Source: Streptomyces sp. NBC_00582 (GTDB taxonomy: Bacteria > Actinomycetota > Actinomycetes > Streptomycetales > Streptomycetaceae). From it: a DNA stretch of 64,000 bases. A program made the translations under genes and the position numbers. Location of the stretch: contig NZ_CP107772.1 in assembly GCF_036345155.1 (NCBI RefSeq), forward strand, positions 8,556,001 through 8,620,000. The letters run 5' to 3'. Below the pieces are notes generated by a model. It searched no databases. It worked only from the letters and a program-made list of their open reading frames with translations, and had not been told where the DNA came from. Shown here in pieces: positions 9,363-17,480 of the stretch. Each line of letters starts with the position of its first letter. Within the stretch, counting starts at the first letter, position 1.

Positions 9363-9564
9363 GTTCATCCCCGCTGCCCGGTCCGTGTGACGTGGCACAG
9401 CTTACGTTTCCACGGCCGCTCGCGCGCAGAGGCCGCGCCCTCTCGTCCCGATCGATTGTCAGTGCCTGGTGGGAGACTTGAAGAGTGGTCAGAGGGCTTG
9501 AGAACAGGCGCCTTTTGACCCTGCTGTGACCTCAACCACCTGTCACAGAAGGGGGATTGGATCG

Positions 9565-9840
9565 GTGAAGGGCGACCGAGTGGAGATAGTCGTGGACGCC
9601 GGCGACACGACACGGACCTATGAGGTGGTGGCCGGCAGAGCGGGCCGCAGGGTGGAGACAGCGGTCCGTCGAGGGGTGGTGGAAGTGAGCGAAGTCACGC
9701 GGACCGGGACGGTCGTCCGTACCGCCCGTTTCATGGCCAACAGGGTCCTGGCCCTGGTCGAGCACCCGATCCCGCGCGAGGACAGCTCGGAAAAACCGTC
9801 CCCCACCGGACACCCCTACCGGGAGAACCCCGAGACCTAG
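9565..9840 (+). CDS. Small conserved hypothetical protein
   Basis: The 91-aa product starts at GTG 9565, with AAGGGGG about 9 nt upstream. It is highly charged: VKGDRVEIVVDAGDTTRTYE, then Val/Arg-rich stretches and a Pro-rich tail. It has no signal peptide, membrane segment or catalytic motif, and I do not recognise a family. It runs divergently from the kinase gene. An inverted repeat TGTGAC-N11-GTCACA (9525-9547) sits just before the ribosome-binding site and could be an operator. Coding is supported by GC-rich third positions and a good RBS. Confidence 0.65.
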   Translation: MKGDRVEIVVDAGDTTRTYEVVAGRAGRRVETAVRRGVVEVSEVTRTGTVVRTARFMANRVLALVEHPIPREDSSEKPSPTGHPYRENPET

Positions 9841-10038
9841 GACTCCGTCTCCACCCAGGGGAGTACACCCCAGCTCAGGGCTCATCCTCCGGGAGGCCCG
9901 GCAATCGGTACGAGGGCATGACGTGCTCCGCCGGCCGCGCACCTAGATTTGAGGTCAAGCGGCGGGTGGCAGCACTCGTCCCCCGAGGTCAGACACCCGC
10001 CGCTGCCAAGGACAACCAAGACGGTCAGGAGAGGGACC

Positions 10039-10218
10039 ATGGCCCACACGGCACCGCGGACCGTGCTCCGCACCCGCACTCGCCGCACGGGCCGCCGCCA
10101 CCCCTTGGTGGCGACACTCATGGCCCTTCCCCTGGCGGCCCTGCTCCTCCTCGTCTTCGACGGCTGGGAGACAGTGGCCACACAGGCGTCGTCCGTGGGC
10201 GTGATGCTGGGGCGCTGA
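10039..10218 (+). CDS. Small membrane protein (59 aa)
   Basis: The ATG at 10039 is preceded by AGGAGAGGG. The product is a basic N-terminus rich in Thr/Arg (RTRTRRTGRRHP), then one hydrophobic helix (ALPLAALLLLVF) and a short tail ending VGVMLGR. It is probably a single-pass inner-membrane microprotein. An in-frame ATG at 9949 would lengthen it, but that part looks non-coding. Function is unknown. Confidence 0.6.
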   Translation: MAHTAPRTVLRTRTRRTGRRHPLVATLMALPLAALLLLVFDGWETVATQASSVGVMLGR

Positions 10219-10306
10219 GCGGCGACCCCAGGCCCGAAAGAGCGGTTCGGGCGGGGACATCCACCCATGAAACCCCGTGGGGACGGGGGTGCGGCGGACG
10301 GCAAAA

Positions 10307-10340
10307 AATGCCGGCGCAGCTGGGGAGCTGCGCCGGCATT
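10307..10340 (-). terminator. Perfect 15-bp hairpin with T-run on the minus strand
   Basis: Arms 10307-10321 and 10326-10340 are exact complements with a 4-nt GGGG loop. AAAAAA at 10303-10308 precedes it, so a minus-strand RNA would end in hairpin plus U-run. It may also stop plus-strand RNA from the 59-aa gene, but no minus-strand gene lies immediately to the right. Confidence 0.65.
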
Positions 10341-10419
10341 GCCGTACCCCAACACCCGCCATCGGAGAACAGGCCCCCTCCCCCCGGAGAAACCTCCACC
10401 GCCCGGCCCCACCCCGCAT

Positions 10420-10880
10420 GCTCCAGCCCGCCCGCCCTTGGGAGGAGCCTCCACTGTCCGACGCCGGTGCGCGTGCGTCAGCCGGTCCGGCGTCCGGAGC
10501 GGCCTGCTCTGTCCGGCGCGGGTGCGCGTGTGTCAGCGCGCCCGGCGTCCGAGGCCGAGCGCCCCGCCATCCCCAGCCCCCACCCACCCGGAGGGGCCTG
10601 CACTGTCCGGCGCGGGTGCGCGTGCGTCAGCCGGTCCGGCGTTCGGAGCGGCCTGCACTGTCCGACGCCGGTGCGTGCTTCAGCCCGCCCGGCGTCCGAG
10701 GGCAAGCGACCTGCCATCCCCAGCCCCCACCCACCCGGAGGGGCCTGCACTGTCCGGCGCGGGTGCGCATGCTTCAGCCCGCCCGGCGTCCGAGGCCGAG
10801 CGCCCCGCCATCCCCAGCCCCCACCCACCCGGAGGGGGTGCGTGTGTTTCAGCCCGTCCGGCGTTTGAGGACGAGGCCCT
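10420..10880. repeat. Cluster of degenerate Streptomyces intergenic repeats
   Basis: At least six diverged copies of a unit shaped GGTGCG..GTG..TCAGCC.GTCCGGCGT..GAGG lie near 10467, 10520, 10614, 10670, 10763 and 10838. A second word, CCATCCCCAGCCCCCACCCA, occurs three times between the units (from about 10568, 10713 and 10808). The last copy (GTCCGGCGTTTGAGGACGAG) matches a short intergenic repeat that I recall as frequent in Streptomyces genomes. Confidence 0.75.
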
Positions 10881-11067
10881 TTCGGGGCCGATCGGGGGTC
10901 CAGGGGGCGGAGCCCCTTGGCGGGGTCGAAGGGGCGGAGCCCCTGGGGGATGGGCAGGGTAGGGGCGGCGGGGGCGAGAAACATCGAGGTCCAGGGACGG
11001 AGCGCCGCAGCGCAACACTCCGCGCCGTACCCTCACCACCAAACCCCGCACCACCCCAGGGAGCCCC

Positions 11068-12024
11068 GTGACCGCCACCCCCTTGCTCACCGCCCTCACG
11101 GCCCGAGCCAAGGCCAAGGCCCACCCGAACTCCCCCCACCACACCTGCCCCCGCCCCCGCCCCTGCCCCGCAGGGACCCTCGCCGACCGCGCCGACGCCA
11201 CAGTCGTACGCCACGCAGACACGGTCGCGAAGGCCCACGCCCCCACCACCACGTCCACCGACCTCACCCCACGCCTGACCACCGCCACCCACCACCCCGA
11301 CCTCCTCCTCCCCCCACTCACCCCCACCCCCGTCCCCCTGCACGGCCGTCTCGTCACCTTCTGGCCCTACGGCACCCCCGTGGACCCGGGCGACCCCGAC
11401 GCGGCCCCCTGGGAGGAAGCCGCCACCCTCCTCGCCCGCCTCCACCTCACCCCCGCCCTCTCCACCCTCCCCCCGATGCGAGGCCCGGCCAAAGCAGCCC
11501 AGGCCGTCGCCCGCCTCCGGACCGCCGCAGCGCCCCCCGCCACCACCGCCCCCCTCCTCCACGCCTGGCACACCCTCCCCGCCTGGGCCCGCGCGGAGGC
11601 TCCCATGCCCGACACCACCACCCTCTGCCACGGCGACCTCCACCTCGGCCAACTCGTCCGCCACCCCGCCCCCGACGGCCCCTGGCGGCTGATAGACGTA
11701 GACGACCTGGGCGTGGGAGTGCCCGCCTGGGACCTCGCCCGCCCCGCCGCCTGGTACGCCTGCGGCCTGCTCCCACCCGAGGAGTGGACCCGCTTCCTGG
11801 ACGCCTACCGCACCGCGGGCGGCCCCGCGGTCCCCGCGGACGGCGACCCCTGGCCCGCCCTCGACGTCCCCGCCCGCGCGCTCACCGTCCAGACGGCCGC
11901 CAGAGCGGTGACGAAGGCCATGGCCGAGGACCGGCCGCTGGACGAGGTCGAGCAGTGCCTCGTCGACGCGTGTGTCCGAATGGGTTCGGTACCTCCGCAG
12001 TTGCCGTCGAGATCCGCGAAGTAG
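11068..12024 (+). CDS. Aminoglycoside phosphotransferase-family kinase
   Basis: The 318-aa product starts at GTG 11068, with GGGAG just upstream. The C-terminal half has the APH active site: CHGDLHLGQLV (catalytic loop with the HGDxH aspartate) and LIDVDDLGVGVPAWDLARP (metal-binding DxD region). The N-lobe is Ala/Thr/Pro-rich. The family phosphorylates small-molecule hydroxyls, such as antibiotics, homoserine or sugars, or acts on unknown metabolites; the substrate cannot be told here. It stands alone, after the repeat cluster, with a separate small gene downstream. Codon use is extremely C-rich at third positions. Confidence 0.85.
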   Translation: MTATPLLTALTARAKAKAHPNSPHHTCPRPRPCPAGTLADRADATVVRHADTVAKAHAPTTTSTDLTPRLTTATHHPDLLLPPLTPTPVPLHGRLVTFWPYGTPVDPGDPDAAPWEEAATLLARLHLTPALSTLPPMRGPAKAAQAVARLRTAAAPPATTAPLLHAWHTLPAWARAEAPMPDTTTLCHGDLHLGQLVRHPAPDGPWRLIDVDDLGVGVPAWDLARPAAWYACGLLPPEEWTRFLDAYRTAGGPAVPADGDPWPALDVPARALTVQTAARAVTKAMAEDRPLDEVEQCLVDACVRMGSVPPQLPSRSAK

Positions 12025-12105
12025 GGTGCAACCGACCGCAGCCGGACAGAGTCTGTCCTGGCGGTACGCGAAACAGGACCGACCGGCGAGGAGTTGAGCC
12101 GAACC

Positions 12106-12387
12106 ATGCAGTGCCCGAAGTGTCATGGACAGATGCACACATACAACCGCAACGGCGTACAGATCGAGCAGTGCGCCAACTGCCGGGGGATCTTCCTCGA
12201 CTACGGCGAGCTGGAGGCGCTGACCCGCCTGGAGTCGCAGTGGACCCAGCCGGCACCCCCGCCGCCCGCCCCGCAGGCGTACCCGGCCGCTCCGCCCGCC
12301 CCCGCCTGGGGCGCTCCGCACGGTGGTGGCCACCACGGCGGCCACCACCGCCACAAGAGCTTCGGCCACATGCTGTTCTCGAGCTGA
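12106..12387 (+). CDS. TFIIB-type zinc-ribbon protein
   Basis: The 93-aa product begins MQCPKCHGQM. CxxC (3-6) and a second CxxC (CANCRG) make a zinc ribbon, followed by IFLDYGELEAL, typical of the zf-TFIIB/YjjP-like small family. A Pro/Ala linker and a His/Gly-rich tail (HGGGHHGGHHRHKS) could bind metal. The ATG at 12106 is chosen because GAGGAG (12089-12094) lies 11 nt upstream. Function is unknown; the family is common in actinobacteria. Confidence 0.85.
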   Translation: MQCPKCHGQMHTYNRNGVQIEQCANCRGIFLDYGELEALTRLESQWTQPAPPPPAPQAYPAAPPAPAWGAPHGGGHHGGHHRHKSFGHMLFSS

Positions 12388-12399
12388 GCCACTCACGAC

Positions 12400-12434
12400 G
12401 AAGCCCCCGGCCGTACGAGACGGCCGGGGGCTTC
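12400..12434. terminator. Bidirectional terminator
   Basis: A perfect 15-bp stem has arms 12400-12414 and 12420-12434 (GAAGCCCCCGGCCGT and its complement) and a 5-nt loop. It lies between the zinc-ribbon gene and the 3' end of the minus-strand tRNA operon, so it can serve both. Confidence 0.8.
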
Positions 12435-12441
12435 CGGTGTG

Positions 12442-12513
12442 TGGACGATACTGGGATTGAACCAGTGACCTCTTCCGTGTCAGGGAAGCGCTCTCCCGCT
12501 GAGCTAATCGTCC
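12442..12513 (-). tRNA. tRNA-Val (GAC), copy 1
   Basis: A 72-nt cloverleaf with acceptor GGACGAU/AUCGUCC, D-arm UAGCUCAGCGGGAGAGC, anticodon loop CUGACAC (anticodon GAC) and T-arm GGUUCAAUCCC. No 3' CCA is encoded. It is the last gene of the minus-strand operon. Confidence 0.96.
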
Positions 12514-12556
12514 TCGGGACCGCGACCACGCCGAGGAGCGGATCACGAACACTGCG

Positions 12557-12628
12557 TGCGCGATACTGGGATTGAACCAGTGACCTCTTCCGTGTCAGGG
12601 AAGCGCTCTCCCGCTGAGCTAATCGCGC
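12557..12628 (-). tRNA. tRNA-Val (GAC), copy 2 with variant acceptor stem
   Basis: It is identical to its two sisters except that the acceptor is GCGCGAU/AUCGCGC. Positions 2-3 and their partners have changed together, so pairing is kept and the gene is probably functional. Confidence 0.96.
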
Positions 12629-12664
12629 GGGTACGGATCGCGCCGCGATGTCCGGCGGATCCAG

Positions 12665-12736
12665 TGGACGATACTGGGATTGAACCAGTGACCTCTTCCG
12701 TGTCAGGGAAGCGCTCTCCCGCTGAGCTAATCGTCC
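12665..12736 (-). tRNA. tRNA-Val (GAC), copy 3
   Basis: The sequence is the same as copy 1. Only 4 nt separate its 5' end from the 3' end of the tRNA-Cys gene, so the two are cotranscribed and cut apart by processing. Confidence 0.96.
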
Positions 12737-12740
12737 TTGG

Positions 12741-12811
12741 AGGTGGAGACGGGATTTGAACCCGTGTAGACGGCTTTGCAGGCCGTTGCCTCGCCTCTCG
12801 GCCACTCCACC
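12741..12811 (-). tRNA. tRNA-Cys (GCA)
   Basis: A 71-nt cloverleaf with acceptor GGUGGAG/CUCCACC, anticodon loop CUGCAAA (GCA) and discriminator U, the identity base of tRNA-Cys. Confidence 0.96.
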
Positions 12812-12848
12812 AGGAGTGTAGGGGACACGGAGTCCCCACGTTCCTTCG

Positions 12849-12921
12849 AGCGGACGACGAGGCTCGAACTCGCGACCTCAACCTTGGCAAGGTTGCGCTC
12901 TACCAACTGAGCTACGTCCGC
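12849..12921 (-). tRNA. tRNA-Gly (GCC)
   Basis: A 73-nt cloverleaf with acceptor GCGGACG/CGUCCGC, anticodon loop UUGCCAA (GCC) and discriminator U. It is the first gene of the operon Gly-Cys-Val-Val-Val. Confidence 0.96.
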
Positions 12922-12962
12922 TTGTCGTTTCGGTCCGCTCTCGCGTCCCGGCGACGTGTTGA

Positions 12963-12991
12963 ACTCTAGCGGATTCCTGGGCCAGTACAAA
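12963..12991 (-). promoter_or_regulatory. Promoter of the tRNA operon
   Basis: On the minus strand, TTGTAC (12990-12985) and TAGAGT (12968-12963) are 16 bp apart; reading TTTGTA gives 17. This places the RNA start about 35 nt before tRNA-Gly. Confidence 0.6.
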
Positions 12992-13176
12992 AACGCGTTT
13001 GTGCAGCGTGCGCCCCTGCGGCCCCGCCCGGACCCGCACAAGACACGTCCCGGTCGGCTCGGGGTCGTACTCCGGACCTGCTCGGAGTCGTACTCCCGAC
13101 CTGTTCAGGGCCCGCCAGGGAACCCCCTGAACCCACCCCGACCACCCCGCCTCCCACCCGACCTAGACTCGACACC

Positions 13177-14220
13177 GTGCTCGACCTGTCTCCTCTCGCC
13201 CGCTTCGGCGGCCGTGTCGCCACCGGCCTCCTCGACGTCACCGACGACCCGGCCGCTCTCGACTCCACCGGTTTCTGGGCCGTCTGCGCGGACTTCGAGG
13301 GCCGTGTCGTCTGCGCCCGCTTCGCCGACGTACGGCAGGAGCCGGTGCCGGCGCCCGAGCCGGGGGAGTGGCGGGGCCCCGCCGCCGGCGACTGGACGTC
13401 CTCGCTCGACCGCGCCGCGTACACCGCGGGTGTGCGCCGCATACGGGAGCACATCGCGGCCGGCGAGGTCTACCAGGCCAACCTCTGCCGCGTGCTCACG
13501 GCACCGGTCGCACCCGGCGCCGACGTCGACGCCCTGACCGCGCTGCTGGCCCGAGGCAACCCCGCCCCCTATGCAGGAACGATCCGCCTGCCCGATCACG
13601 GCGTGGAGATCGCCACCGCCTCTCCCGAGCTCTTCCTCCGCCGCGACGGACGGACCGTCGAGTCCGGCCCGATCAAGGGCACCGGCCGCACCGAGGCCGA
13701 CCTCCTCGACAAGGACTACGCCGAGAACGTGATGATCGTGGACCTGGTCCGCAACGACGTCGGGCGCGTCTGCGCCACCGGCAGCGTGACCGTGCCCGAT
13801 CTGTGCGCGGTCGAGAAGCACCCCGGACTGGTCCACCTCGTCTCCACGGTCCGCGGCGAACTGCGCGCCGACGCCGGCTGGCCCGAACTCCTCGACGCCG
13901 CCTTCCCGCCCGGCTCGGTGACCGGCGCCCCCAAGTCCAGTGCCCTGCGGATCATCGAGGCGCTGGAGACCGCGCCGCGCGGCCCGTACTGCGGCGGCAT
14001 CGGCTGGGTGGACGCCGACCGGGGCACCGCCGAGCTGGCCGTCGGCATCCGTACCTTCTGGATCGACCGTGCCGAGGGCGTGCTGCGCTTCGGCACCGGC
14101 GCCGGCATCACCTGGGGCTCCGACCCCGAGGCCGAGTGGCTGGAGACCGAACTGAAGGCCGCCCGACTGCTCGCGGTAGCGTCGGGGACGTACGAGGTGA
14201 GTGAAGGGACCCTGAGGTGA
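13177..14220 (+). CDS. pabB: Chorismate-binding enzyme, aminodeoxychorismate synthase component I
   Basis: The 347-aa product covers the catalytic (chorismate-binding) domain of the PabB/TrpE family: YQANLCRVL, then IATASPELFLRRDGRTVES, GPIKGTGR, DYAENVMIVDLVRNDVGRV and PGSVTGAPK. With a glutamine amidotransferase it converts chorismate to 4-amino-4-deoxychorismate for folate. PabB is favoured over TrpE because pabC follows directly (4-bp overlap). No amidotransferase domain is fused. The N-terminal lobe is short for the family. TAGACT (13164-13169) ends 7 nt before the GTG start, suggesting a leaderless mRNA. Confidence 0.88.
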   Translation: MLDLSPLARFGGRVATGLLDVTDDPAALDSTGFWAVCADFEGRVVCARFADVRQEPVPAPEPGEWRGPAAGDWTSSLDRAAYTAGVRRIREHIAAGEVYQANLCRVLTAPVAPGADVDALTALLARGNPAPYAGTIRLPDHGVEIATASPELFLRRDGRTVESGPIKGTGRTEADLLDKDYAENVMIVDLVRNDVGRVCATGSVTVPDLCAVEKHPGLVHLVSTVRGELRADAGWPELLDAAFPPGSVTGAPKSSALRIIEALETAPRGPYCGGIGWVDADRGTAELAVGIRTFWIDRAEGVLRFGTGAGITWGSDPEAEWLETELKAARLLAVASGTYEVSEGTLR

Positions 14221-15038
14221 AGATCTGGCTCGACGGCGGTCTGCAGGACATCGAGTCCGCCCGCGTCTCCGTCCTCGACCACGGCCTGACCGTGGGCGAC
14301 GGCATCTTCGAGACGGTGAAGGCGACGGACGGGAAGACGTTCGCGCTGACCCGCCACCTCGACCGGCTGACCCGCTCGGCGCGCGGCCTCGGCCTGCCGG
14401 ACCCCGACCACGACGAGATCCGCGCGGCCTGCGCCGCCGTCGTCGAGGCGAACCCGATGCCGCTCGGCCGCCTCCGGATCACCTACACCGGCGGCCACGG
14501 CCCCCTCGGCTCCGACCGCGGCGACCAGGGCCCCACCCTCGTCGTCGCCCTCGGCGACACCACCCGCCGCCCCGACTCCACCGCCGTGATCACGGTCCCC
14601 TGGACCCGCAACGAGCGGGGCGCGCTGACCGGCCTCAAGACGACCTCGTACGCCGAGAACGTGGTCGCCCTGGCCCGCGCGCACGAGGACGGCGCCTCGG
14701 AAGCACTCTTCGCCAACACCGTGGGACAGCTCTGCGAGGGCACCGGCTCGAACGTCTTCGTCGTCCTGGACGGCGAGATCCACACCCCGCCGCTCGCCTC
14801 CGGCTGCCTCGCGGGCATCACCCGCCAGTTGACCGTGGAGTGGACCGGCGCCAAGGAGACCGACCTGCCGTTCGACGTGCTGGAGCGCGCAGACGAGGTC
14901 TTCCTCACCTCCACCCTCCGCGACGTCCAGGCCGTCCACCGCGTCGACACCCGCGAACTCCCCGGCGCGCCGGGCCCGGTGACCGCGAAGGCGATGCGGA
15001 TCTTCGACGAGCGCGCCGGGAACGACCTCGACCCGTAG
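14217..15038 (+). CDS. pabC: Aminodeoxychorismate lyase-like PLP enzyme (class IV aminotransferase fold)
   Basis: The 273-aa product overlaps pabB by GTGA, so it is translationally coupled. Class IV features are visible: HGLTVGDGIFETVKA near residue 22, the PLP lysine in LKTTSYAENV (K141), and EGTGSNVFVVLDGEIHTPP. The expected reaction splits 4-amino-4-deoxychorismate into 4-aminobenzoate and pyruvate. Branched-chain or D-amino-acid aminotransferases share the fold. The neighbour pabB is what points to PabC. Confidence 0.87.
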   Translation: MKIWLDGGLQDIESARVSVLDHGLTVGDGIFETVKATDGKTFALTRHLDRLTRSARGLGLPDPDHDEIRAACAAVVEANPMPLGRLRITYTGGHGPLGSDRGDQGPTLVVALGDTTRRPDSTAVITVPWTRNERGALTGLKTTSYAENVVALARAHEDGASEALFANTVGQLCEGTGSNVFVVLDGEIHTPPLASGCLAGITRQLTVEWTGAKETDLPFDVLERADEVFLTSTLRDVQAVHRVDTRELPGAPGPVTAKAMRIFDERAGNDLDP

Positions 15039-15101
15039 ACCCGTAGACCCGTAGAACCACTGCCCGTGGACCCTGAGGTGCGCGGCTGCGGAAAAAACGA
15101 G

Positions 15102-15130
15102 CTGACTTCGGTCGTTACGGCGGGTAGAAA
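15102..15130 (+). promoter_or_regulatory. Promoter of the GNAT gene (leaderless)
   Basis: CTGACT (15102-15107) and TAGAAA (15125-15130) are 17 bp apart. The ATG at 15138 is 7 nt after the -10, and no ribosome-binding site is present. Confidence 0.5.
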
Positions 15131-15137
15131 CCCCCTG

Positions 15138-15974
15138 ATGACCACGACCCTGCGGCCGACCGAGCCGCTTCAGCGCGCTGCCGACGGGGCTCTGTCCCGC
15201 CACTTCCGGGTGTGTGTGAACAGCCGTCCCGTCGGAGCGGTCCGCGTCTCCACCGATCCGGCCTTCGGGCTGGCCGTCGCCCACATCGACGACCTGCACG
15301 TCGAGGAGCCGGACCGCGGTCGCGGCCGGGGCACGGTCGCCGCGCTCGCCGCCGAGGAGGTGGCCCGGGGCTGGGGCTGCCGACAGGTCGAGATCCGGGT
15401 GCCGGGCGATTCCGCGGCCGCGCTGCGGTTCGCGACCGCCCTCGGATACGTCCACCGCAACCGCGGCATGGAGAAGCAACTCGGCGCCGTGGCGCCCGAA
15501 CTGCCGCGGGGCAGCCGGGCGCGGCCCATGACGGAGGCCGAGTACGGCCCGTGGGCCGAGCGCGGCATCGAGGAGTACGCGCAGGACTGGATCGACCGGG
15601 GGGTACCCGCCGAGCCCGCCCGGGCCAAGGCGCACGGGGACTACGCGCGGTCCCTGCCGCAGGGCCCGGCGACGGAGAACACCCGCATCAGCGTCCTGGA
15701 ACACGAGGGCACCCCGGTCGGCGACCTGTGGCTGGCCTTCCCCGGCACCCTCCCCGGCGACAAGGCTTTCGTCTACAACGTCGAGGTCTACGAGGAGCGT
15801 CGCGGCCGGGGGCACGGCCGCTCCCTGATGCTGCTGGCCGAGGCGCAGACGCTGGCCGCCGGACGGCGGGTGCTCGGCCTCAACGTCTTCGCGGGCAACA
15901 CCCCTGCCGAGCGGCTGTACGAGTCCCTCGGGTACGTGACCGTCGGCTACTCGATGTACAAGAACCTGCTCTGA
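15138..15974 (+). CDS. Tandem GNAT-family acetyltransferase
   Basis: The 278-aa product has two GNAT repeats. The first half has HIDDLHVEEPDRGRGRGTV as the acetyl-CoA loop, then FATALGYVHRNRGMEK. The second half has YNVEVYEERRGRGHGRSLM and NTPAERLYESLGYVTVGYSMYK, which ends like a normal GNAT C-terminus. Such double GNATs (MshD-like fold) acetylate amines. The substrate is unknown; mycothiol synthase itself is a different, longer protein. The ATG at 15138 is preferred on the basis of the leaderless promoter. It converges on the DsbA-like gene (13-bp gap). Confidence 0.86.
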   Translation: MTTTLRPTEPLQRAADGALSRHFRVCVNSRPVGAVRVSTDPAFGLAVAHIDDLHVEEPDRGRGRGTVAALAAEEVARGWGCRQVEIRVPGDSAAALRFATALGYVHRNRGMEKQLGAVAPELPRGSRARPMTEAEYGPWAERGIEEYAQDWIDRGVPAEPARAKAHGDYARSLPQGPATENTRISVLEHEGTPVGDLWLAFPGTLPGDKAFVYNVEVYEERRGRGHGRSLMLLAEAQTLAAGRRVLGLNVFAGNTPAERLYESLGYVTVGYSMYKNLL

Positions 15975-15987
15975 GGCCCCGAAGGCT

Positions 15988-16554
15988 CTACGCGGTCCCG
16001 GCCAGCAGGCGGTCCGCGATCTCCTCGATGCGCTCGCGCAGCCCCTCCTGGCTCCTGCCGCCGTCCAGACGCTCGCCGCCGATGACATAGGTCGGGGTGC
16101 CGGTGACACCGATCGCCTTGCCCTCGGCCTGGTCGGCGTCCACGATCAGGATGTGCCGGCCGTCGATCAGCGCGGTGTCGAACTCCTCCGCGTCCAGGCC
16201 GAGTTCACCGGCGACCGTGACCAGGAAGGGTTCTCCCGTACGGTCCAGCTCCTCGACCCGGCCCAGTACGGCCTCGACGTACGCCCAGCCCCTGCCCTGC
16301 TCCAGAGCCTCCTCGGCGGCCTGCGCGGCGGCGAAGGCGTGCTTGTGCTTCTCCAGCGGGAAGTGCCGCAGCCGCAGCTCCAGCCGGTCGCCGTACCGCT
16401 CCCGCAGGGCGCGCAGGTCGACGAGGGCACCGCGGCAGTCCGGGCACTGCAGCTCGCACCAGACGTCCAGGACGACGGCGGGACGCGGGGCAGCCGGGCC
16501 GGACGCGGTGCCGGAAGCCGATGCGGAGGGGGAGGCGGGGGAGGAGTCGCTCAT
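15988..16554 (-). CDS. DsbA-like thioredoxin-fold protein
   Basis: The 188-aa product has, after a Ser/Ala-rich start, VVLDVWCELQCPDCRGALVDL with a CPDC redox motif. It ends with TGTPTYVIGGERLDGGRS (cis-Pro loop), as in DsbA/FrnE-type proteins. No signal peptide or membrane segment is seen, so it probably works in the cytoplasm as a thiol oxidoreductase or related enzyme. The ATG at 16554 gives this form; longer in-frame starts run through non-coding-like sequence. Confidence 0.88.
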   Translation of the reverse strand: MSDSSPASPSASASGTASGPAAPRPAVVLDVWCELQCPDCRGALVDLRALRERYGDRLELRLRHFPLEKHKHAFAAAQAAEEALEQGRGWAYVEAVLGRVEELDRTGEPFLVTVAGELGLDAEEFDTALIDGRHILIVDADQAEGKAIGVTGTPTYVIGGERLDGGRSQEGLRERIEEIADRLLAGTA

Positions 16555-16838
16555 GGCACCAGTCTCCCAGCCGACGCCCGCCCGCCCCAATCCGGAGGGC
16601 CGCCCCGCATCCGGCCCGGGGCGCGCCGTCGGCCCGGACCCTGCTCCTCCCGTACGACTGCTCGGCGGCGCCGACCGGGTCCTGCGGAGGAGCCGACCCG
16701 GAGATGTCCCTGATGTCCGCCTCGGAGCATGGCCCGGGAGGGGGCCGGAGGTGCAGGATGGAAGGGACGAAGCGCCCGCCCGTGCGAGGCGCGGAGTCAT
16801 GGTGTCCCTGCCCGAGTGAGCCCCGCCTGGAGGACCGG

Positions 16839-17297
16839 ATGATTGCCGAGACCGTCTGTTCCGCCGTCGCCGTGGCCGGTCTGGGCATCGCCGCGGTCAC
16901 GGCCTACCGCAAGCGTTTCCTGTCGGCCGCCCGGATCGCCGCCTACTCGCTCGTACCGCTCGGGCTGGTGATGACCGGTGTCGTCGAGTGGCTCGCCGAC
17001 ACCGCCTTCAGCCCGACCGCCTGGGCCGGCTTCGTGGTGCTGGGCTGCGCCTGGGCCCTGTTCGCGACCACGCGTGCCGTGGAGCGCCGCAGGGGCGGCG
17101 GCCGCGGTACGCGCAAGGAGCGCAAGGCGGCCGCCCGCGCCGGGCGGTCCGACGCCGTGGCTCCCGCGGCCTCGGCGCCCTCCCTGGGCCCGGCCGCGGC
17201 CCGCCCGGCTTCCCGACCGACATCCACCGCACGGGGCACCGACTCCGGCGACGACTTCAGCGACATCGAGGCGATCCTGAAGAAGCACGGCATATGA
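16839..17297 (+). CDS. Small membrane protein, function unknown
   Basis: The 152-aa product starts at ATG 16839 behind GGAGGA. It has three hydrophobic segments in the first 85 residues (VCSAVAVAGLGIAAVTAY, AAYSLVPLGLVMTGVVEWL, WAGFVVLGCAWALFATTRAV). A basic Lys/Arg/Ala-rich tail follows, ending DDFSDIEAILKKHGI, which is likely cytoplasmic. It resembles an uncharacterised streptomycete family. I see no enzyme motif. Confidence 0.8.
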   Translation: MIAETVCSAVAVAGLGIAAVTAYRKRFLSAARIAAYSLVPLGLVMTGVVEWLADTAFSPTAWAGFVVLGCAWALFATTRAVERRRGGGRGTRKERKAAARAGRSDAVAPAASAPSLGPAAARPASRPTSTARGTDSGDDFSDIEAILKKHGI

Positions 17298-17480
17298 AGC
17301 GCGGGCCGCGCCCCATGACGGCCCATGACGGCTGACCGCTGCTGAAACGACACAGTCGGCCCGTCGGCGTGCGAAAACGATCACGGCTTGAAACCGACGT
17401 CACGGAATACTGCGAACACCCGCTCATTCCGGGCGCGTTGATCGCGTGGGACGCCTGGCCTGCGCCATCATCGCCCCGAG

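Larger units (their letters stand above)
10219..11067. other. 849-bp intergenic stretch filled with repeats
   Basis: There is no believable gene here. Open frames exist on both strands, but they only translate the repeats. It holds the hairpin at 10307-10340, the degenerate repeat cluster at about 10420-10880, and a G/C-rich stretch (10880-10960) with the words GGGGCGGAGCCCC and CCAGGGGGCGGAGCCCC. Confidence 0.7.

Noticed and set aside
10267..11071. Open frames through the 10.3-11.0 kb repeats
   Set aside because: Their proteins only translate the DNA repeat in several frames; no RBS-linked start or domain.
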